From: Burkholderiaceae bacterium
Lineage (GTDB): Bacteria; Pseudomonadota; Gammaproteobacteria; Burkholderiales; Burkholderiaceae
Reading direction: 5' to 3'
DNA: 41,125 nucleotides
Assembly: GCA_017998575.1 (NCBI GenBank)
Contig: JAGOCV010000001.1
Coordinates: forward strand, 1 to 41,125
Translations under genes and position numbers: made by a program
In this document: one piece after another, positions 10,550 through 18,151 of the stretch
Layout: each line of letters begins with the position of its first letter
Numbering within the stretch: the first letter of the stretch is position 1
Notes under the pieces: model-generated
Told to the model about the DNA's origin: nothing
The model's input: the letters and a program-made list of their open reading frames with translations, nothing else
The model's database searches: none

Positions 10550-10636
10550 GGCGACCTCTGTATGCGTCGTGGAAGTAAGAAGAGGCGACGCCGGTGCGCC
10601 GGGCCATCGGCCCGCGCGCACGGCCGCACGTGAGGG

Positions 10637-11122
10637 TCAGCGTGCCGACGTGTTGCCCAGGCCGGGCAGCTGGTCGTAGGGGGTCTTGCCGTCGTCGCGC
10701 TTCGGGGCGTCCGCCTCGGAGCCGAACAGGAAGTTGCGCTCGGGCGTGGCGCCGGGGCGCTTGAGGGCGATCTCGGCCGGCGTGAGGATCCACACGTCGT
10801 GGATCAGCCCGTGCGCCTCGCGCGTGTAGTTGACGATGAATTCGCGGCCGGACAGCGCGCCCGACATCACCAGCATGTTGCGGTCGTCGCGGATGCGTGC
10901 CCCGGGTGACAGCCGCGCCGGTCGCCGGTCGATGAGCACCTCGGGTGCGGCGGTGACGATCAGCGTGCCGCGCAGGGCGTTGGCCGGGAACGGGCGGGAT
11001 TGCGGTTCGGCGAGCTGGGCGCGGGCGCCAGTGACCATCAACAGGGCCGAAAGCGCAGCCAGGCCCGCGAGCGTGGCGCGCCGGCGCGCTGGGCGGCACG
11101 AAGGTGTGGGGCAGCGGTTCAT
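10637..11122 (-). CDS. Hypothetical secreted protein upstream of miaB
   Basis: 161 residues with a basic N terminus and a hydrophobic stretch (about 16-34) ending in GARA, a plausible Sec signal peptide. The mature part is small, with a beta-rich look: alternating hydrophobics in LRGTLIVTAAPEVLIDRRPARL and a MSGALSGREFIVNYTREAHGLIHDVWILT segment. It ends in a charged tail. I do not recognise a named family. It lies 87 bases upstream of miaB on the same strand and may share its transcript. The ATG at 11122 is the only ATG giving the full signal peptide; the ribosome-binding site is weak. Confidence 0.75.
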   Translation of the reverse strand: MNRCPTPSCRPARRRATLAGLAALSALLMVTGARAQLAEPQSRPFPANALRGTLIVTAAPEVLIDRRPARLSPGARIRDDRNMLVMSGALSGREFIVNYTREAHGLIHDVWILTPAEIALKRPGATPERNFLFGSEADAPKRDDGKTPYDQLPGLGNTSAR

Positions 11123-11417
11123 GGTGTCGATCCAGAGGCTGTGATGGCTGGTGCGGCGCGCGCTGCGCCGCTTCAGGGCGCGCCAGTGTACCCGCCATGC
11201 CAGCCACCGGGCCCTGGAAACGCCGTGTTTGCGGCCAACGCAGGCATCGCGCGCCCCGCCCGCTGCGCCAATTGCGCAAACTACCTAGTGTTTGTAGGCG
11301 AAAAGACTCTTGTACCTTTTGAAACTATTTCGTAGATTTTGAGAACTAAAGTGCAGGCGCTGAGAAGTCACGGGAACCGTTCGGGTCGCCCGCGGTGGCT
11401 GTCTTTCTGGGGGTGAC
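11123..11417. other. Divergent intergenic region with an inverted repeat
   Basis: No gene is visible. The part from about 11270 to 11350 is markedly AT-richer than its surroundings. It contains CAAAC (11277-11281) and GTTTG (11290-11294) as a perfect 5-base inverted repeat over an 8-base spacer, with a nested CTAC/GTAG pair. It is a candidate operator/promoter region for the response-regulator gene at 11418. No convincing sigma-70 hexamer pair was found. Confidence 0.4.
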
Positions 11418-12119
11418 GTGAGGATCGCAATCCTTGAGGATGATGCGGCGCAGCTCGATCTGCTGCGCCATACGGTGAAGGCGCTGGGCTATGCGCCCCA
11501 TGTGTTCAGCAGCGGCCAGGCGCTCATGCGCGCGATCGGCCGGGATACGTTCGACATGTTCATCCTTGACTGGGAGCTGCCTGACACCACCGGCATCCAG
11601 GTCCTGCGCTGGGTCCGGACCCAGCAGGGCATGCTGATCCCGGTACTCATGATCACCCAGCGCTCCTCCGAGTCCGACATCATCGAGGGCCTCAACGCCG
11701 GCGCCGACGACTACATGGTCAAGCCCGTGCGTGTGCCCGAACTCATCGCGCGCATCCGCGCCATGCTGCGGCGCGGCTACCCCGAGCCGGCGGGTGGCAA
11801 CGAGGTGTTCGGCGCCTACCGCTTCGATTCCGGCGCCGGCGTGGTCGAGCTTGCGGGGGAGCGGATCGAGCTCAAGCAGCGCGAGTTCGACCTTGCGCTG
11901 TACATGTTCCGCAAGGCCGGCCGGCTGGTGTCGCGCCAGCAACTGCGCGATGAAGTCTGGCGCCGCCAGGACGACAGCGATTCCCGTACCCTCGACGTCC
12001 ACATGTCGCGCCTGCGCACCAAGTTGCGACTGCGCAGCGAGCACGGCTGGCGCCTGCTGTCGGTGTACAGCCAGGGATACCGGCTCGAACAGGCGGCGTC
12101 GGAAGTCGCCACACCCTGA
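11418..12119 (+). CDS. OmpR-family response regulator
   Basis: 233 residues: receiver domain (1-118; acidic E7-D8-D9 cluster, phospho-acceptor D51 in FILDWELP, T80, K102 in YMVKP) and an OmpR/PhoB-type winged-helix domain (about 130-228; ELKQREFDLALYMFRKAG, DVHMSRLRTKL, GWRLLSVYSQGYRL). The start is GTG at 11418, preceded by a G-rich stretch (GGGGGT) close upstream; no ATG fits. The gene for a CHASE2 kinase begins 11 bases after its stop, so the two form a cognate pair in one operon. Three phased direct repeats after the kinase gene are plausible binding sites for this regulator. Confidence 0.93.
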   Translation: MRIAILEDDAAQLDLLRHTVKALGYAPHVFSSGQALMRAIGRDTFDMFILDWELPDTTGIQVLRWVRTQQGMLIPVLMITQRSSESDIIEGLNAGADDYMVKPVRVPELIARIRAMLRRGYPEPAGGNEVFGAYRFDSGAGVVELAGERIELKQREFDLALYMFRKAGRLVSRQQLRDEVWRRQDDSDSRTLDVHMSRLRTKLRLRSEHGWRLLSVYSQGYRLEQAASEVATP

Positions 12120-12130
12120 CTGAGGCATCG

Positions 12131-14512
12131 ATGCATCTGCGGCTGGCCAAACGCTTCCCCGTGATCCGCTGGCTGGTCTTCAGCGTGCTGCTGGCGGGCC
12201 TGGGCGCCGCGCTCGGCAGTCTGGGCGGCCTGGGCCGTGCCGACCTCGCCCTCACCGACAGCCTGCGCCTGTTCGATTCGCGCCCGCACCGCGACGACAT
12301 CGTGGTGATCGCGCTGGACGACGCCAGCCTCGATGCGCTTGGTCCGCTGCCATGGAGCGAGTCGGTGTACGAGCGCCTTTTCGATACCGTGGCCGAAGGC
12401 CAGCCGCGCGTGCTGGGCATGCTGATTCCCTGGAACCGGCGCTTCCTGTCCCCGCGCGCCGACGAACGGGTACTGGCCGATGCGGTGGCGCGTGTACGCA
12501 ACGTGGTGCTGCCGGTGCCGATGACCGGTGCGCGCGGGCGCGCGGCGGTGCCGCTGCCACCGGCCCCGTTGCTGGCGGCGGCGGCCGAGTCGGCCGGCCA
12601 CGTGCGCGTGCAAATCGATGCCGACGGCGTGGCGCGTTCCGTCTGGCTGCGTGAAGGTCCGCCCGGCCAGGCCTGGGACCACATGGCGCTGGCGCTCTAC
12701 CGCACCGGGGCCGGCGACGTGGGGCTCCCGTCGTCCAACGGCGACGGAAGCGACCGCCCCTGGCAGCATCTGCCCGATGACAGCAGCGCCGACTGGCTGG
12801 CCGAGAACCGGCTGATCGTGCCATTCCCGACGACGCGCGTGAGGCACTTTCCGCTGGTGGACGTGGTTGCCGGGCTGGTGCCAGCGGAGGAATTCCGCAA
12901 CCGCTACGTGCTCGTGGGCAGCACCGCGCCGGGCGTGGGCAGCGCCTTCATCACGCCGGTGGCCGGCCGCGATTCGCTCATGCCCGAAACCGACGTCGTC
13001 GCCGCAGTGCTGCAGTCGCTGCTCGAACAGCGCTACGTGCAGCCCGCCTCGCCGCACCTGAACGCACTGGCCAATGCGCTGCCGGCCCTGGGTGCGGGCG
13101 TGGCGCTGGCGCTCCTGTCCACCGGCGCGGCGCTCGCGGCCCTGGCGGGCCTGGCCGTCGCCACCTTGGCGGCCACTGCGCTGCTGCCGGTAATCACCGA
13201 AATCCAGGTCTATCCGCTGGCGGGCCTGCTGGCCCTGCTGGTGGCGTGGCCCCTGTGGGTGTGCGTGCGCCTCTTCACGGCGGTTCGCTCGCTGTCGGCC
13301 GAGATGGGCGAGATGGACGACTCGGTTTTTCCGTCGCAGCAGGACGCACCGCCGGGCTCGGACATGATCGAGCGCCACATCGGCCGGCTGCACGAGGCCA
13401 TCGAGCAGTTGCGCAGCAGCCAGCGACTGGTGGCCGACAGCCTGGACAGCGTGCCGGACGTGACGCTCATCGTCGATGGCGAGGGCCGCGTGCGCATCGC
13501 CAATGCGGCCGCGCTGCGTTACCTGCGTGCGGCCGGCGTGCGCGATGTCGTAGGCACGCGCATGGGCGAGATCGGGCAATCCATCCTGGCCGACGATGCG
13601 CGCATGCGCGTGGCGGCGCTGTTCACGCCCGATCCGCCTGCAGAGGGCCGCACGGAAGTGATCGACCGCCAGGGCCGCGAGTTCCTGCTGCGCGTGATTC
13701 CGCGCACCAGTGATGGACTGGGCGGGAAATCCTCCGAAGGCTGGATCGTGAGCCTCGTAGACATCCACACCGTGCGCGAGGCGCAGAAGCAGCGTGACGA
13801 CGCGTTGCGATTCATCTCGCACGACATGCGCGCGCCGCAGTCGTCCATCATCAGCCTGATCGAATTGCATCAGCGCGGGGCCGAAGAAGCCCAGGACACC
13901 GCCCGCCTGCTCGAACGCATCCAGCGCTACGCGCGCTCGGCGCTCGATATGTCGGAGGATTTCATCCAGTTCGCCCGCGCCGAAGCCGGCAGGATCGAGC
14001 CCGAGCCGAACGACCTGCACGCGCTGCTGGAAGAGGCCGCCGATCTGGTGTGGCCGCGCGCGAGGGCACGCGGCATCCGCATCGAGCTGCCCGACGACGA
14101 GGCCGTCGAGGCCATGGCCGTCTGCAACGTCGATCGCTCGCTCATGACGCGCGCCTTCATGAACCTGCTGGACAACGCAATCAAGTTCTCCCCCGAAGGC
14201 ACGACGATCCACTGCGAGATCGCGCCGGAGCCGCCGTTGCATCCGGGCCAGGCGCCGCGCTGGCGCGTGTCGGTGCGCGATCAGGGGCCGGGCCTGCCGG
14301 TGAGCGACACCGAGATCCTGTTCGAGAAGTTCCGGCGCGCCCATATGCCGCACGCGCCGCGCATCGAAGGCGCCGGGCTGGGGCTGACGTTCGTGCGGTC
14401 GGTCGTGCAGGCGCACGGCGGCACACTGTCGGCGCTCAACTGCGCCGAGCAGGGCGCCGAGTTCCGCATCTGCCTGCCGGCCAACGGCCTGCGCGGCACG
14501 GCGGGCCGGTAA
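12131..14512 (+). CDS. CHASE2-domain sensor histidine kinase
   Basis: 793 residues: TM1 (about 12-32), an extracytoplasmic CHASE2 domain (about 38-300; RLFDSRPHRDDIVVIALDDASL and RYVLVGSTAPGVGSAF are typical), a block of three membrane segments (about 312-384), PAS (about 432-548), HisKA with RFISHDMRAPQSSII (phospho-His 564) and HATPase_c (NLLDNAIKFSPEG, DQGPGL, GAGLGLTFV). The H-box reads HDMRAPQ rather than the common HELRTPL. CHASE2 is an input domain whose ligand is generally unknown. It is cotranscribed with the response regulator and followed by a repeat array and a RES-like operon. Confidence 0.93.
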   Translation: MHLRLAKRFPVIRWLVFSVLLAGLGAALGSLGGLGRADLALTDSLRLFDSRPHRDDIVVIALDDASLDALGPLPWSESVYERLFDTVAEGQPRVLGMLIPWNRRFLSPRADERVLADAVARVRNVVLPVPMTGARGRAAVPLPPAPLLAAAAESAGHVRVQIDADGVARSVWLREGPPGQAWDHMALALYRTGAGDVGLPSSNGDGSDRPWQHLPDDSSADWLAENRLIVPFPTTRVRHFPLVDVVAGLVPAEEFRNRYVLVGSTAPGVGSAFITPVAGRDSLMPETDVVAAVLQSLLEQRYVQPASPHLNALANALPALGAGVALALLSTGAALAALAGLAVATLAATALLPVITEIQVYPLAGLLALLVAWPLWVCVRLFTAVRSLSAEMGEMDDSVFPSQQDAPPGSDMIERHIGRLHEAIEQLRSSQRLVADSLDSVPDVTLIVDGEGRVRIANAAALRYLRAAGVRDVVGTRMGEIGQSILADDARMRVAALFTPDPPAEGRTEVIDRQGREFLLRVIPRTSDGLGGKSSEGWIVSLVDIHTVREAQKQRDDALRFISHDMRAPQSSIISLIELHQRGAEEAQDTARLLERIQRYARSALDMSEDFIQFARAEAGRIEPEPNDLHALLEEAADLVWPRARARGIRIELPDDEAVEAMAVCNVDRSLMTRAFMNLLDNAIKFSPEGTTIHCEIAPEPPLHPGQAPRWRVSVRDQGPGLPVSDTEILFEKFRRAHMPHAPRIEGAGLGLTFVRSVVQAHGGTLSALNCAEQGAEFRICLPANGLRGTAGR

Positions 14513-14517
14513 TCATG

Positions 14518-14577
14518 AACAAACGTTTCCCGTGTGATAACAATGGTTGCCGGCAGCATTAACAACTGTTGCCGACA
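14518..14577. repeat. Three phased 17-base direct repeats (iterons)
   Basis: Repeats start at 14518, 14539 and 14561, that is 21 and 22 bases apart, or two helical turns. All three share AACAA-N2-GTT-N-CC; copies 2 and 3 differ at only 4 of 17 positions. Each contains AAC-N4-GTT, a short dyad. They lie in the 200-base gap between the CHASE2 kinase gene and the small operon at 14713. Same-face direct repeats are characteristic of OmpR-family binding sites; the dyad in each would also suit an antitoxin autorepressor. The rest of the gap (14578-14712) holds no recognisable gene and no clear promoter hexamers. Confidence 0.65.
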
Positions 14578-14712
14578 AACCCGAGTCCTTCTTCCCTCTG
14601 CAGAATTCCTTCCATCCCGTGATCGACGCCGATCCGGGTGCGGCAAGTCGCCGCAGCCGGCCGCCCCGAGCGGGCCGGTGCAGCCCACACGACAGGCAAG
14701 GAAGGAACGGAC

Positions 14713-15087
14713 ATGGACGATTTCGCAGACACGATCAGCATCGAGCGGCTGGTGACGATGAACGACTTCCAGGACACCATGATCATGGAAGACTTCATCG
14801 ACGAACCCGTGCGCCGTCTGGTGGCCCGGCTGGCCGAAGACATCATCCCGCCCGCGCAGGCCGCCCGCCAGCACATGCAGGCCCGTCCGCGCAGCACGCA
14901 CCAGTCCAGCCGCGACGGCAGCCTTCACGGCCTGGCCGTGGAAGTGCTCGGCCGCGAGCGTGCGACGAAGTGGGTGGACCGCTGCGATGCGCTCGAGGCA
15001 CCCGTGCTCAACGCCTGGCTGCTGCGCCGCGCGCGCAGTGCCAAGCCGGTCGATTTCAGCGTCGCGGCGGCGGCGGTGTGGGCGTGA
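14713..15087 (+). CDS. MbcA/ParS-like antitoxin candidate
   Basis: 124 residues of otherwise unrecognised sequence. The C-terminal part LAVEVLGRERATKWVDR (about 74-90) resembles the A-x-x-V-F-G-x-x-x-A-x-x-W-L motif of the Xre/MbcA/ParS toxin-binding domain, and the next gene encodes a RES-family protein, the usual partner. The N terminus lacks an obvious Xre helix-turn-helix. It has an internal near-repeat instead: DDFADTISIE (2-11) against NDFQDTMIME (17-26). The ATG at 14713 has AAGGAA about 7 bases upstream. The stop overlaps the next start (TGATG), indicating translational coupling. The antitoxin role is inference; the gene is well supported by the coupled chain. Confidence 0.55.
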   Translation: MDDFADTISIERLVTMNDFQDTMIMEDFIDEPVRRLVARLAEDIIPPAQAARQHMQARPRSTHQSSRDGSLHGLAVEVLGRERATKWVDRCDALEAPVLNAWLLRRARSAKPVDFSVAAAAVWA

Positions 15088-15665
15088 TGAGCGGCTCGCC
15101 GGGCTGCGCGTCCGGCACGCTGCGGCTCTACCGCCTGGCCACGGCCACGCGGCCCGCGCGACAGGTCTGCATGGAGCCGGCGGTACGCGCCGGCCAGTGG
15201 CATGGCGCAGGCGACCGCGTGTTGTACGGCTATGAATCGGAAGAACTGGCGGCGCTGTCGCTGTCGCACCTGACACTCGGCGTGGAGCCGGCGCGGTTGG
15301 TGCACGAGCGCATCGAGCTGCCGGCCGATCCGTGGCTGCATGCCGAATTCAATGTGGCCGAGGATCCGCGCGCCCGCCGCGCCGTGTCCTCGCCCGGCGC
15401 GGCGCTGCCGCTGGTCAACCTGTGCGAAGTGCTGCGCGAGCGCAACCTGCTGGCCGTGTGGGTGCGCTCGCCGTACGTCACGCGCCAGCGCACGGTGCTG
15501 ATCCACGTCGACCATCCGGATTTCGAGCGCGTTCGCATCCGTTCGCACGTGATGCCCGGCGAGCAGTTCTTCGCCCACGGCCCGTGCAGCGCCGAGCCCG
15601 ACGACGCCTGGGCGCCGACCCAGATCCTGCGCCATGCGGCCGGTCCGCACGGGATGCGGCCATGA
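15087..15665 (+). CDS. RES-domain family protein with degenerate active site
   Basis: 192 residues. LYRLATA (14-20), AGQWHGAGDRVLYGYES (35-51), VHERIELPAD (72-81) and VRSPYVTRQRTVLIHVDHPDF (126-146, split here as VRSPYVT and VLIHVDHPDF) follow the RES fold pattern of the P. putida Res toxin as I remember it (GRWHQAGRPVVY, RIELPD, VPSAIMP, FNPRHP). RES proteins are NAD-degrading toxins named for conserved Arg, Glu and Ser. Here the Arg of GRW is Gln37 and the Glu of MLEVLVH is Ser58, while the Ser is kept (S128). The usual Asn before the HP motif is also lost. The enzyme may therefore be inactive or changed in activity. It is coupled to both neighbours by 1-base and 4-base stop/start overlaps. 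Confidence 0.6.
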   Translation: MSGSPGCASGTLRLYRLATATRPARQVCMEPAVRAGQWHGAGDRVLYGYESEELAALSLSHLTLGVEPARLVHERIELPADPWLHAEFNVAEDPRARRAVSSPGAALPLVNLCEVLRERNLLAVWVRSPYVTRQRTVLIHVDHPDFERVRIRSHVMPGEQFFAHGPCSAEPDDAWAPTQILRHAAGPHGMRP

Positions 15666-15931
15666 GCGCCGACCCGCTGCCCGACGGCCAGCCGCACGAT
15701 CCCGCGCAGCCGCCAGACCATGCCACGCGCGCTGGCGCGCCCGAAGATGCGTCCGCGCCCGAAACCCCGGCGGACATCGACGACGCACTGACCCAGCTCG
15801 CGCGGCAGCTGTTCGCCGACAGCGGCCCGGTGCCGGAATGGGTGCAGGGCCGCGTCCATCCGGGCCGCCCGCCGGCGCGCGATGAAGGCCGGATGCGTGG
15901 CCCGTCGTCCGACGAGGCACAGGACGGCTGA
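15662..15931 (+). CDS. Small acidic Pro-rich protein of the RES-like operon
   Basis: 89 residues; the ATG overlaps the stop of the RES-like gene as ATGA, which supports translation. The first 40 residues are rich in Pro, Asp and Ala and probably disordered. The only ordered-looking part is a short amphipathic helix, DIDDALTQLARQLFADSG (about 38-55), followed by a polar tail. No family is recognised. A perfect terminator follows 30 bases after the stop, making this the last gene of a three-gene unit. Confidence 0.6.
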   Translation: MSADPLPDGQPHDPAQPPDHATRAGAPEDASAPETPADIDDALTQLARQLFADSGPVPEWVQGRVHPGRPPARDEGRMRGPSSDEAQDG

Positions 15932-15960
15932 ACCCGGGCGGCGCACGGCGGCGGAAACGA

Positions 15961-15984
15961 AAAAGCGGCCCGGGGGCCGCTTTT
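15961..15984. terminator. Rho-independent terminator after the RES-like operon
   Basis: AAAAGCGGCC (15961-15970) and GGCCGCTTTT (15975-15984) form a perfect 10-base stem over CGGG. The plus strand continues TTTTGTCTTG and the minus strand ends in a run of T (complement of GAAAAA), so it can serve both the plus-strand operon and infA on the minus strand. Confidence 0.9.
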
Positions 15985-15993
15985 GTCTTGCGT

Positions 15994-16012
15994 GGGTGCC
16001 TTGCAGGCACCC
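15994..16012. terminator. Hairpin directly after infA
   Basis: GGGTGCC (15994-16000) pairs with GGCACCC (16006-16012) over TTGCA. It lies 17 bases after the infA stop and just before the stronger hairpin at 15961-15984, giving two hairpins in tandem for minus-strand transcription. It has no T tract of its own. Confidence 0.4.
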
Positions 16013-16028
16013 GATGGCACAGGGCTCG

Positions 16029-16256
16029 TCAGGAACGGGCGAGGTGGCGGAACTTGATGCGCCCCTTGGTCAGGTCGTAGGGAGAGAGTTCGACGGACAC
16101 CTGGTCGCCGGCCAGCACACGGATGCGGTTCTTGCGCATCTTGCCGCCCGCGTAGGCGACGATTTCATGGCCGTTGTCCAGCACGACGCGAAAACGTGAA
16201 TCGGGCAGCACCTCGTTCACCTTGCCGCGCATTTCAATCAGGTCTTCCTTCGACAT
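16029..16256 (-). CDS. infA: Translation initiation factor IF-1
   Basis: 75-residue S1-type OB-fold protein that binds the 30S A site during initiation. [20 protein letters not shown], then [33 protein letters not shown] and LTKGRIKFR are all family-typical, and the length is within a few residues of the E. coli protein. It stands alone rather than in a ribosomal-protein operon. The 186 bases between it and the tRNA gene upstream (16257-16442) hold no gene. Confidence 0.96.
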   Translation of the reverse strand: MSKEDLIEMRGKVNEVLPDSRFRVVLDNGHEIVAYAGGKMRKNRIRVLAGDQVSVELSPYDLTKGRIKFRHLARS

Positions 16257-16442
16257 TCCTGTGAGTCCTTTCGATGCGACGTGCCTTCGTCAGGTCCGGC
16301 CGCACCGGACGCCGGACATGCCCACCGCACCCGGCCGGCGCCCACGGGGCTGAACCGGCGCCTCGACGCCTGTACAGCAGGGGAGGGGGTAGGGGAAAAG
16401 CCAGCCCGCGCCGCTGATGGAGCAGGCACGGACCGGGAGATC

Positions 16443-16519
16443 TGGTGGCGCTTCACGGATTCGAACCGCGGACCTGTGGATTATGATTCCATCGCTCTAA
16501 CCGACTGAGCTAAAGCGCC
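16443..16519 (-). tRNA. tRNA with CAT anticodon, probably elongator tRNA-Met
   Basis: The minus strand folds as a complete cloverleaf of 77 bases: acceptor GGCGCTT paired with AAGCGCC, discriminator A and encoded CCA. The D arm is GCTC...GAGC, the anticodon loop is ATCATAA (anticodon CAT, complement of 16483-16485) and the T loop is TTCGAAT. The first anticodon-stem pair is A27-C43, a mismatch. The G1-C72 pair excludes initiator tRNA. A CAT anticodon could also belong to the lysidine-modified tRNA-Ile2, which cannot be ruled out by eye. Confidence 0.9.
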
Positions 16520-16528
16520 AAGCCCTTA

Positions 16529-16559
16529 ATTATAGCCTGCGCCCGCAGGTTGCGCGCAA
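16529..16559 (-). promoter_or_regulatory. Promoter of the tRNA gene
   Basis: Minus strand: a perfect -10 TATAAT (complement of 16529-16534) lies about 10 bases before the mature tRNA 5' end. The best -35 is TTGCGC with a long 19-base spacer, so the -35 is poor. Predicted +1 is near 16522. Confidence 0.6.
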
Positions 16560-16580
16560 GCCCCCGGCGGGGGCTTGCGC
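16554..16580. terminator. Long GC hairpin after the VWA lipoprotein gene
   Basis: GCGCAAGCCCCC (16554-16565) and GGGGGCTTGCGC (16569-16580) form a perfect 12-base stem with a 3-base loop, 36 bases after the stop of the von Willebrand gene. No T tract follows on the minus strand, so it may slow or end transcription without being a classic intrinsic terminator. It overlaps the -35 side of the tRNA promoter. Confidence 0.5.
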
Positions 16581-16615
16581 GATCGGGGCGGCGCACCCCG
16601 TTGCCGGGCCCGCGT

Positions 16616-18151
16616 TCAGCCGCCAGCGCGGGCCGTCGGCAGCCGGCCCAGCTCCTCCCTCACCAGACGCACGATCAGGCGGTCGAGCGATTCCACGGAA
16701 TAGCCCGACACGTCCTGCGACGTCTCGCGTCCCGGCCCGCTGCTGCCCGGGCGCGCGGCATCGGCATAGGTCAGGAAGACGAAGCGCCCACCCGTGTACT
16801 GGGCGATCTGGCGCTGGATGTACTCACCCTGCCGGTCCAGCCCGCTGGCCGCCACGCCGAACACCTTGATGCCCTTGCCCAGGGCGGCCAGCATGTCGCT
16901 GTCGTATTGCGGGCCGCCGTAGTCCAGATGAGGCGGCGCGTCGGCCAGCAGCACCACCATGCGCGTGGTGCCCGCGCCGCGCCAGCTGAGCTGGTGCACG
17001 GTCTCGTGCAGCGCCTCGTTCATCGCCTCCGGGTAGTCGCCGCCACCGGCGGCGCGCAGCTTGTCCAGCACACCCTGGAAGGCGCCCAGATCGTTCGTGA
17101 AATCGTGGCTGCGCAGCAGGAAGGCGTCGCCCTTGTCGCGGTAGGCCACGAGGCCGAAGCACAGGTCGGGCCGGCTGGGCAGGCGCGACACTTCGCGGGC
17201 GATGTCGGCCAGGCTGGCCTTGAGCTTGCCGATCTCGTCGGCCATGGAGCCGGTGGCATCGATCAGGAACACCAGGTCGAGCTGCGCGCGCGCGGGCAGC
17301 GCTGCGCCGCTCAGGATCACTTCGACCGCGCTCTTCTGTCCGCGGCGCAGGAAGCCGCGCGCCTGCTGCGTGCCCTGGCGCACCGCCACTTCGTAGACCG
17401 GCGAGCGCATCGGATCGAACGCGTTCGGATGCAGCCAGACACGGCCGCCCGTGTCGGTGCGCGCCCACATCGCGTGGCCCTGCGGCGCGCGCACGGCCAC
17501 TTCGGCGTCGGGCACGGGGCGGCCCGCCGCGTCCTTCACTTCCAGCAGGTAGCGCTCGCTCACATCGCGCGCACGGTGTTCCACCTGCGTGCGGTCGCGG
17601 AAGGCGAGGTAGCCGGCGAAGTCGGCGTTGTCGTCCACCACGCCGGCGGTGACCTGCGGGCGCTGCGGCTGGGGTTGCGGCGCCGGGCGGCGGCCGGGCG
17701 GCAGGATGGGTGGGGCGGCAGCCGCCGCCATGTCTTCGGCCGCAGCGGCGCGGCCCGCGGGCGCCGCCAGCGCCGGGGCGGCCGGCGACGGCGCGGGCGA
17801 GGCTGCCATCACTTCGGCGCGCGAGCGGCGGGCGTCGCCGGACCGGCGTTCGAGTTCGCGCGCCTCCTGCGCGGCGCCGTCGCTGCCGGGCACCTCGCGG
17901 GTTTCGATCGGCCGGCGGCAGTCGGTGGCGCTGGGCGCCTGGAAGTCGGGTACGTGGAACACCGGCGGCCAGGGCTGGATGGCGACTGGCGGCCGGGGCT
18001 GCGGCTTCGGTTCGGGCCAGGCCGGCCCCGGCATCGGCGTCAGGGCCTGTGCCGTGCAGGCGGCCAGCAGCAGTTGCGTGCAGGCCAGCGCGGCCAGCCG
18101 GCGGACCGGGCGGCGTGCGGGAGCGTGGGCGAGGGGTGCGGAACGTGTCAT
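16616..18151 (-). CDS. von Willebrand factor A domain lipoprotein
   Basis: 511 residues. The N terminus is a lipoprotein signal with lipobox LAAC (Cys at 32). A long Pro/Ala-rich segment follows (about 38-165), then a small beta-sandwich-like region (about 195-285: LLEVKDAAGRPVPDAEVAVRAP, GGRVWLHPNAF). The VWA domain (about 290-490) has a MIDAS-type DATGSMADE (298-306), GLVAYRDKGD and DYPEAMNEAL. The MIDAS reads D-x-T-G-S, an accepted variant of DxSxS. The start at 18151 has a strong GGAGGA about 6 bases upstream. It is divergent from an ECF sigma factor gene, 141 bases away, which may control it. The precise role is unknown; a cell-envelope adhesion or sensing function is only a guess. Confidence 0.88.
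   Translation of the reverse strand: MTRSAPLAHAPARRPVRRLAALACTQLLLAACTAQALTPMPGPAWPEPKPQPRPPVAIQPWPPVFHVPDFQAPSATDCRRPIETREVPGSDGAAQEARELERRSGDARRSRAEVMAASPAPSPAAPALAAPAGRAAAAEDMAAAAAPPILPPGRRPAPQPQPQRPQVTAGVVDDNADFAGYLAFRDRTQVEHRARDVSERYLLEVKDAAGRPVPDAEVAVRAPQGHAMWARTDTGGRVWLHPNAFDPMRSPVYEVAVRQGTQQARGFLRRGQKSAVEVILSGAALPARAQLDLVFLIDATGSMADEIGKLKASLADIAREVSRLPSRPDLCFGLVAYRDKGDAFLLRSHDFTNDLGAFQGVLDKLRAAGGGDYPEAMNEALHETVHQLSWRGAGTTRMVVLLADAPPHLDYGGPQYDSDMLAALGKGIKVFGVAASGLDRQGEYIQRQIAQYTGGRFVFLTYADAARPGSSGPGRETSQDVSGYSVESLDRLIVRLVREELGRLPTARAGG

Noticed and set aside
7922..10633. Open plus-strand frame of about 900 codons across glrK and miaB
   Set aside because: Ser/Arg/His-rich antisense translation; glrK and miaB on the minus strand have all catalytic motifs.
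11816..14416. Long open minus-strand frame opposite the regulator and CHASE2 kinase genes
   Set aside because: The composition is antisense-like, with no domain motifs; the plus strand has intact CHASE2, PAS, HisKA and HATPase motifs.
16443..16519. tRNA considered as initiator tRNA
   Set aside because: It has a Watson-Crick G1-C72 pair, whereas initiator tRNA has an unpaired first acceptor position.
16554..16580. 12-base hairpin as a full intrinsic terminator
   Set aside because: The stem is perfect, but no T tract follows on the strand it would serve, so it is listed only at moderate confidence.
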